Positions 59,428 to 64,000 of a stretch of 64,000 nt of DNA are shown here, piece after piece; position 1 is the first letter of the stretch, and each line of letters starts with the position of its first letter. A model generated the notes under the pieces. The model had not been told where the DNA came from and ran no database searches. It saw nothing but the letters and a program-made list of their open reading frames with translations. A program made the translations under genes and the position numbers. Source of the stretch: Neofusicoccum parvum. Taxonomy: Eukaryota > Ascomycota > Dothideomycetes > Botryosphaeriales > Botryosphaeriaceae. Location: NCBI GenBank assembly GCA_020912385.1, contig CP087216.1, forward strand, positions 372,001-436,000. Direction: 5' to 3'.

Positions 59428-61848
59428 ATGCCAGCTGCCTGCGCGCACGACATGCACGAGCAGCACCCATCGCCAGGGCCTCAATGGCCCGCGGCCCGCG
59501 GGCCTCCCCGATCGCGCGCAGCATCACCCGTGGCCGTCCTGATTACGCCAGCACGCCCTCGCGCCAGGGTGCTGAGCAGCCTGGGCTCCGTCTTACTACT
59601 TGCAGCCCTAGCCCTCTGCCTTGGTCTGCAGCTGCCAACCGCGGCCGCTGCCGCACCCCGTCACCCCGGCCCGCTGGCCATTCGTGCGGAGAATACGTCG
59701 AGCTCCCTATTGGAGGTGCTGGAGGTCGACCCACCGGTGCTGGCGCCGGCCCAGCCAGCCTGCCAGCAGACGTTGATGGTCCATGTCTTTGCCTACAGCT
59801 ACGGCATCCCCTTTGTTGGTATGCAGCAATCTTTCCGTACTGTACAAGTCTTATCAAACAGTCCATTCGCCTGTCAATCCTTGCTCTCTGCGTGTCATTT
59901 CTGCTTCCGCGACTATTGATTGGTGATATTTCCGAGGCCTCGCCCTGGATTTGCGAGCCGGTTCCATTTTTCTGGCTGCATGCATGACGCACCAACTTCC
60001 GCCCCGCCCTCTCTTTCGCCAGCTGCATTGACCGGCATCATCGACCGCCTCTCGTCCCGACCCGTTAACCTTCAGCAAGTAATACAAGACTAATCCCGTT
60101 CGATCGTAGGCTCGTATGTCCCACCTGCATGCGACTTTAACCGGGTCACGTTCAACCTGACCGTCACGTCGCGGGGTCGGCAGTTTGACCGACTGGCCTT
60201 GATGTACTTCAACGACACGGAAATTTTCAGAACCTCGACTGCAGAGCCGACGGCCAATGGCATCATCTGGACGTATATCAGGGACATGTCGGCCTACCTG
60301 CCGCTGTTCAAGGAGCCCCAGAAGATCATCTTCGACCTGGGCAACCTGATTGACGATACGTACACCGGCTCATTCAACACGACGCTGACCGCCTCGTTCT
60401 ATGCCGACCCTGAGTCGTCTTTCGCCCCAGCCGACCTCATCTTACCCGTTTCAGCCCGCAAAGCCTCCACCGACAGCGCTAGCGCATTCAACCTACCGAC
60501 CGACAATGCAACTAACACGCTATCGCTCCCGCAGAACGTCGACAGGGCCATCTTTTCCGTCTCGGCCAACGGACAATCCACAGAAGAGTTCTGGTGGGCC
60601 AATGTGCTGTCCTCGGACGTCTCGGCCTTCGGCTCTGTGACGACACTGTACGGCTTTTCACCCTGGCGCGAGGTGCAGCTGTACATTGACGGTGCCTTAG
60701 CGGGTGTTGTGTGGCCCTTTCCGATCATCTTTACTGGCGGTGTCGCCCCGGGGTTCTGGCGCCCAATCGTTGGCATCGACGCATTCGATCTAAAAGAAGA
60801 CCAGATTGACATTACCCCGTGGCTTCCGCTGCTGTGCGACGGTCTAGACCATGCCTTCGAGATCCGGGTCACTGGTTTGAACGACACGGGCTCGGGGGAG
60901 GCTACTCTAAGTGGAACGGTCGGCAGCTACTGGGTGGTGACGGGCAAGGTGTTTTTGTGGCTGTCCGACGATGCATCCGCCATCACGACGGGCACCGTGC
61001 CCACCGTCTCCGCACCGGAGCCAAGCATCGCCGTCAGCTCGCTGGCCGGCGGCATCAGTCCAAACGGAACCAACTCCACCCTCGACTACGCCGTCACGGT
61101 GTCGCGTCGCTTCAGCGTTAGCGGCACCGTCGTGACGGGCGGCGGCGGCCAGCAAGCCGCGTCCTGGACGCAGACGCTGACCTTCTCCAACACCGGCAAC
61201 TTCTCCGACGCGGGCAACGTGCAGGTCAACACCCAGACGACCACCGGGCTCGACCAAGCCGGGCTGTCCGCCAGCAACTACACGTCCGCCTCACCCCTCT
61301 TCGAGCGCACCTACGCCTACCCCCTCTGGGCCTACACCGCCTACGCCACCTCCGGCTCCAACTTCTCCATCGCCGCCTCCCTCGACCGCGGCAAGCACGT
61401 CTCCACCACCGGCCCCTCAGCCTTCCCCCTCGGCCTCGCCGACTACAACACCACCGCCACCGGCACCGCGCTCGCCGACCGCCAAAACGGCTCCGCCACC
61501 TACCTCTCCGTCGCCTCCCCCTCGCCCCAGAGCTTCAGCGCCGGCTCCACCGAGCAGGACCTGTCCTTCTCGGGCACCGGCAAGGACGGCGCAGAGCAGC
61601 TGCTCTACCACCGCCACATCGTCGCCACCAACGGCTCCGTCACGGCTGACGCGGAGCAGCTGCTGGCCGCCGACGGCGCCGCCGGGGCTTCGCTGACTAC
61701 GTGGTCGGGCCCGCCGCCTGGCCAGGAGGTCCTGCTGCGCGGGTGGGGCGCGAAGGGCGTGAGGGAGATGCTGGGGCGGGGGCCGGAGGGGTCGGCGGCA
61801 GCGGCTTCGCCTTCGCCTTCGCCGTCGTCGTCGTCGGGGCGGAAGTGA
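59428..61848 (+). CDS. Peptide-N4-asparagine amidase A (PNGase A family), membrane-anchored or secreted
   Basis: Two exons, 59428-59818 and 60110-61848, give 710 codons exactly. The enzyme class removes whole N-glycans from glycoproteins or glycopeptides. A hydrophobic stretch near residues 48-76 (LGSVLLLAALALCLGLQLP) sits after a 47-residue N-terminal tail and would be a signal anchor or a late signal peptide. The PNGase A region follows: HVFAYSYGIPFVGSYVPP, VTFNLTVTSRGRQFDRLAL, IWTYIRDMSAYLPLFK, GFSPWREVQLYIDG and FTGGVAPGFWRPIVGIDAFD. Many Asn-x-Ser/Thr sites suggest the protein itself is N-glycosylated. The intron is long (291 nt). Confidence 0.88.
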
Positions 61849-62940
61849 GGTAAGTGGGGCAGTTGGAGTGGGAGTGGGGGTTCAGGGGCGGCGAGGTGGA
61901 CGCAGCGACAAGGGTGGGGGAAGCGTGGGGGGGCAAAGGTGTCTTACCATGGGGTGTTGGTGATGACGACGTGGAGCGAGGGGATCGGAGGATCGACATT
62001 AGGGGGGTGGAGCGGGTTTAGGCTTTTTGGCTTCTCGACTATCCTTAATCGGCATGGAAGCAAATAGCTCTCGGGTGGAAGGAATATGTGGACGCTTTGG
62101 GGGGTAGGGGTCGGAGGTGATTATTGAATTTTCTTTTCTTTATGCTTCTTGGTGTTTATTTGAAGTATGGCGGAGATTACTTTCTTGATCGAGCATGAAA
62201 CAACAGTTGGAATATTTAAGCTTTCCGTGTCTTCATGCGCCAAATCCTTCGGGCTGCTCTTGGGCTTTCACCTCTCCTCGATAGTTCGGCATCGGCATCA
62301 CATGCTTCCGCAGGCAGCTTCGGCACGGCAACTCTTCGACGAGTTCTTCGTTGTTCAATGATCGATCTTCTCTATTCAACATTACGGCAGCTGTCTATCT
62401 CGAACGCCCCCAGAACAACCCAAACTCAACCCACTAGAAGTGAAGAGAGGAGAAGTATCAGAGGGCGGAGAGGTGTGTGTATATGCGCGTCTGTCTTTGT
62501 CTATGCAGATAAATGTCTGACTGAACTGAGAAAAGAGTGCAGGGATAAAGCAGAGAGAGCCGTCTACGCGTAACCAAGTCGTGAGAGGAAAAGAAACCGA
62601 AACTTACACACATACCCGCCCATGTTGTCTAACTCCATCCTATGCTCTATGTATCTCGGACGGAAATGAGAACGATTGAAAATGCAAAACTTTTTCTTTC
62701 GCGATGCCACCTCCTAAAATCAAAAACGCCATGCTGGAACGCACCAAAATACAGGCTGAAGAATAATACTGAGGCAGGCCGGTTGGTGCCTTTGTTGTCG
62801 ATCGGAGGGGTTGTTTACGGGGCGGTGTCGGTGAGTCGGTCCGGGCTAGGAGGTGGAGCAGGATGATGCAAGCGGCAAAACAACACTCGCAATCCTTGCG
62901 TCTGCACCGCAGCACGCGTCGGGTGTGAATTCCGCGTTGC
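61849..62940. other. Intergenic, convergent 3' ends
   Basis: 1.1 kb between convergent genes. The left part is G-rich on the plus strand, the middle is AT-rich, and short frames are without features. It probably holds two 3' UTRs. Confidence 0.5.
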
Positions 62941-63598
62941 TCAAATCTTGGCGAGCTGCATCTTCCGGAGCTCCCTCTCCTGCGCGAAAGCCCTCCTGCT
63001 CATCTCCAGGACCATCTCGAAGCCCTCGCGACCCCTTGCGGCGTTCTGCTGGAAGCGCTCGACGGTGAACTGCTCGATGCCGTTCCGGACCTTCTGCCAG
63101 CCTCCGCAGAGGGCGACGATTTGGGCGTTCTGCTCGAAGGTCGTGTTCGTGTTCGGGTTGGTGGCGGAGGGCTTGTAGACCACCGTCTCGCGCACCTCGA
63201 GCAAGTCCGACCAGGTCATGTTGACGCTGGTCATCGTGACCTTCTTGCTCTTCGGGTCGACGTACGACGTCTCGTAGACATGCGACACCTCCTGGCCACC
63301 GAGGAAGGACGATAGCCACTTCGGCGCGGATTGCTTGCAGGTGATGAGGCGCTCGGTGCGGAGCTGGAATTGGAGATCAGCACGCATAATCTAAAAATAA
63401 TGACGCAGCTTATTGCGAGGTTGCGAGGGAGGGGAGAATGCTCACAATGCCGGTCTCAGGGTCGACGTGGCGGTCGAGGGTGTCGACGGCGATGACATGC
63501 GGCGTCTTCTCGTTCCAGGGACAGTATTTCCGCCAGTTGTTGATCGAGACCTCCTCCCAGGAGTAGTTGAAGTCGTGGGTTGTCGAAAAGATCTTCAT
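62941..63598 (-). CDS. PRELI/MSF1-domain mitochondrial lipid-transfer protein (Ups-type)
   Basis: Two exons, 63598-63446 and 63363-62941, give 192 codons (191 aa). The PRELI/MSF1 domain fills the protein: MKIFSTTHDFNYSWEEVS, VDTLDRHVDPETGILRTERL, VYETSYVDPKSKKVTMTS and CGGWQKVRNGIEQFTVERFQ. Ups proteins, with Mdm35, carry phosphatidic acid or phosphatidylserine between mitochondrial membranes for cardiolipin and phosphatidylethanolamine synthesis. The N-terminal MKIF... and DRHVDP pattern is closer to the Ups2/PRELID3 side than to Ups1, but that call is not firm. An alternative upstream acceptor (TTTTTAG at about 63390) would insert nine residues in frame; the acceptor used here gives the family-typical GILRTERL join. 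Confidence 0.88.
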
Positions 63599-64000
63599 GG
63601 CGGCGGATGCGGGCGCGTTGACGGGCGATGGGGAGCGGGTGCCGGAGATGTCAACGGAGGTCCGGCGATGCGGCGTGGCGATAAAAATCCAGTCAGCGGG
63701 AGTCAGCGAAAGTGGACGCGGCGGCGCGGAGGCGGGTAGGCGTCGACGTCGGCGGTCCGGGTATCTCAGATGCTGGTAGCGTGGAAGGACTGCGAGGGAG
63801 CGTGGTGCGGCAAAGCGCAGCAGAAAGCCGGAGGGTTGAGAGAGGAGCGCGTGGGGGAGGAGCGCGGCGCGTGTGCGATAAAGGAACGATGGACGCCGGC
63901 AAAAGGAAGAGGATGGAGAAAGTCGGAAGCCGGGCCCGTGCGCGGTTCCCTAGCGTCACTGGGCCGCAGAGCCAGTGAGCCGCAAGGGGAAGGAGCGCGC
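63599..64000. other. Promoter region of Ups-type gene, window edge
   Basis: 400 bases of GC-rich sequence upstream of the lipid-transfer gene, running to the end of the window. No further gene seen. Confidence 0.4.

Overview
This is a stretch of nuclear DNA from a filamentous ascomycete (Pezizomycotina). Genes carry short introns with GT-AG ends and CTAAC/CTGAC-like branch sites. The gene set includes fungal-only families: HET-domain proteins, NACHT-ankyrin proteins, HeLo-like N-terminal domains, a fungal PNGase A and the tiny Cys-rich 'MC...' proteins. The class is not certain; Dothideomycetes is a reasonable guess but only an inference. All gene models were built by eye from reading frames, splice signals and remembered family alignments.

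Left part (1-34 kb): mostly housekeeping genes separated by 0.7-2.3 kb GC-rich gaps. In order: a 74-aa Cys/Tyr-rich protein; a mitochondrial acyl-CoA thioesterase (minus strand) sharing a divergent promoter with an unknown acidic protein; a membrane protein with three MHYT motifs; CIA1 (cytosolic Fe-S assembly); a wrecked FMN-dependent alpha-hydroxyacid dehydrogenase; a PP2C phosphatase of the Ptc2/3 type with a GC-AG intron; choline-phosphate cytidylyltransferase; a 70-aa Cys-rich protein; a very large secreted Ser/Pro/Leu/Val pentapeptide-repeat protein (minus strand, about 1759 aa); and a peroxisomal acyl-CoA oxidase ending in SKL.

Middle part (34.5-51 kb): an accessory island. A decayed HET-domain gene is followed by a 5'-truncated LINE flanked by a near-exact target duplication and by a candidate solo LTR. 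Then come an intact HET gene whose start lies 74 bp from the LTR, a protein with a HeLo-like fungal N-terminal domain, a BTB-like protein with 13 glutamines inside the domain, a large C2H2-NACHT-ankyrin (NLR-like) protein on the minus strand, and, divergent from it, a second HeLo-like/DUF7580-type protein. These are the domain classes used in fungal self/non-self recognition and regulated cell death. Their clustering with pseudogenes and transposons is the most interesting feature of the window.

Right part (51-64 kb): a 3.6 kb stretch with no recognisable gene, a small zinc-ribbon-like protein, a FAM210/DUF1279 mitochondrial protein, a conserved 98-aa unknown, a membrane-anchored/secreted PNGase A and a PRELI/MSF1 (Ups-type) mitochondrial lipid-transfer protein.

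Most other open frames in the GC-rich gaps and on the strand opposite the repeat gene look like compositional shadows and are not annotated.
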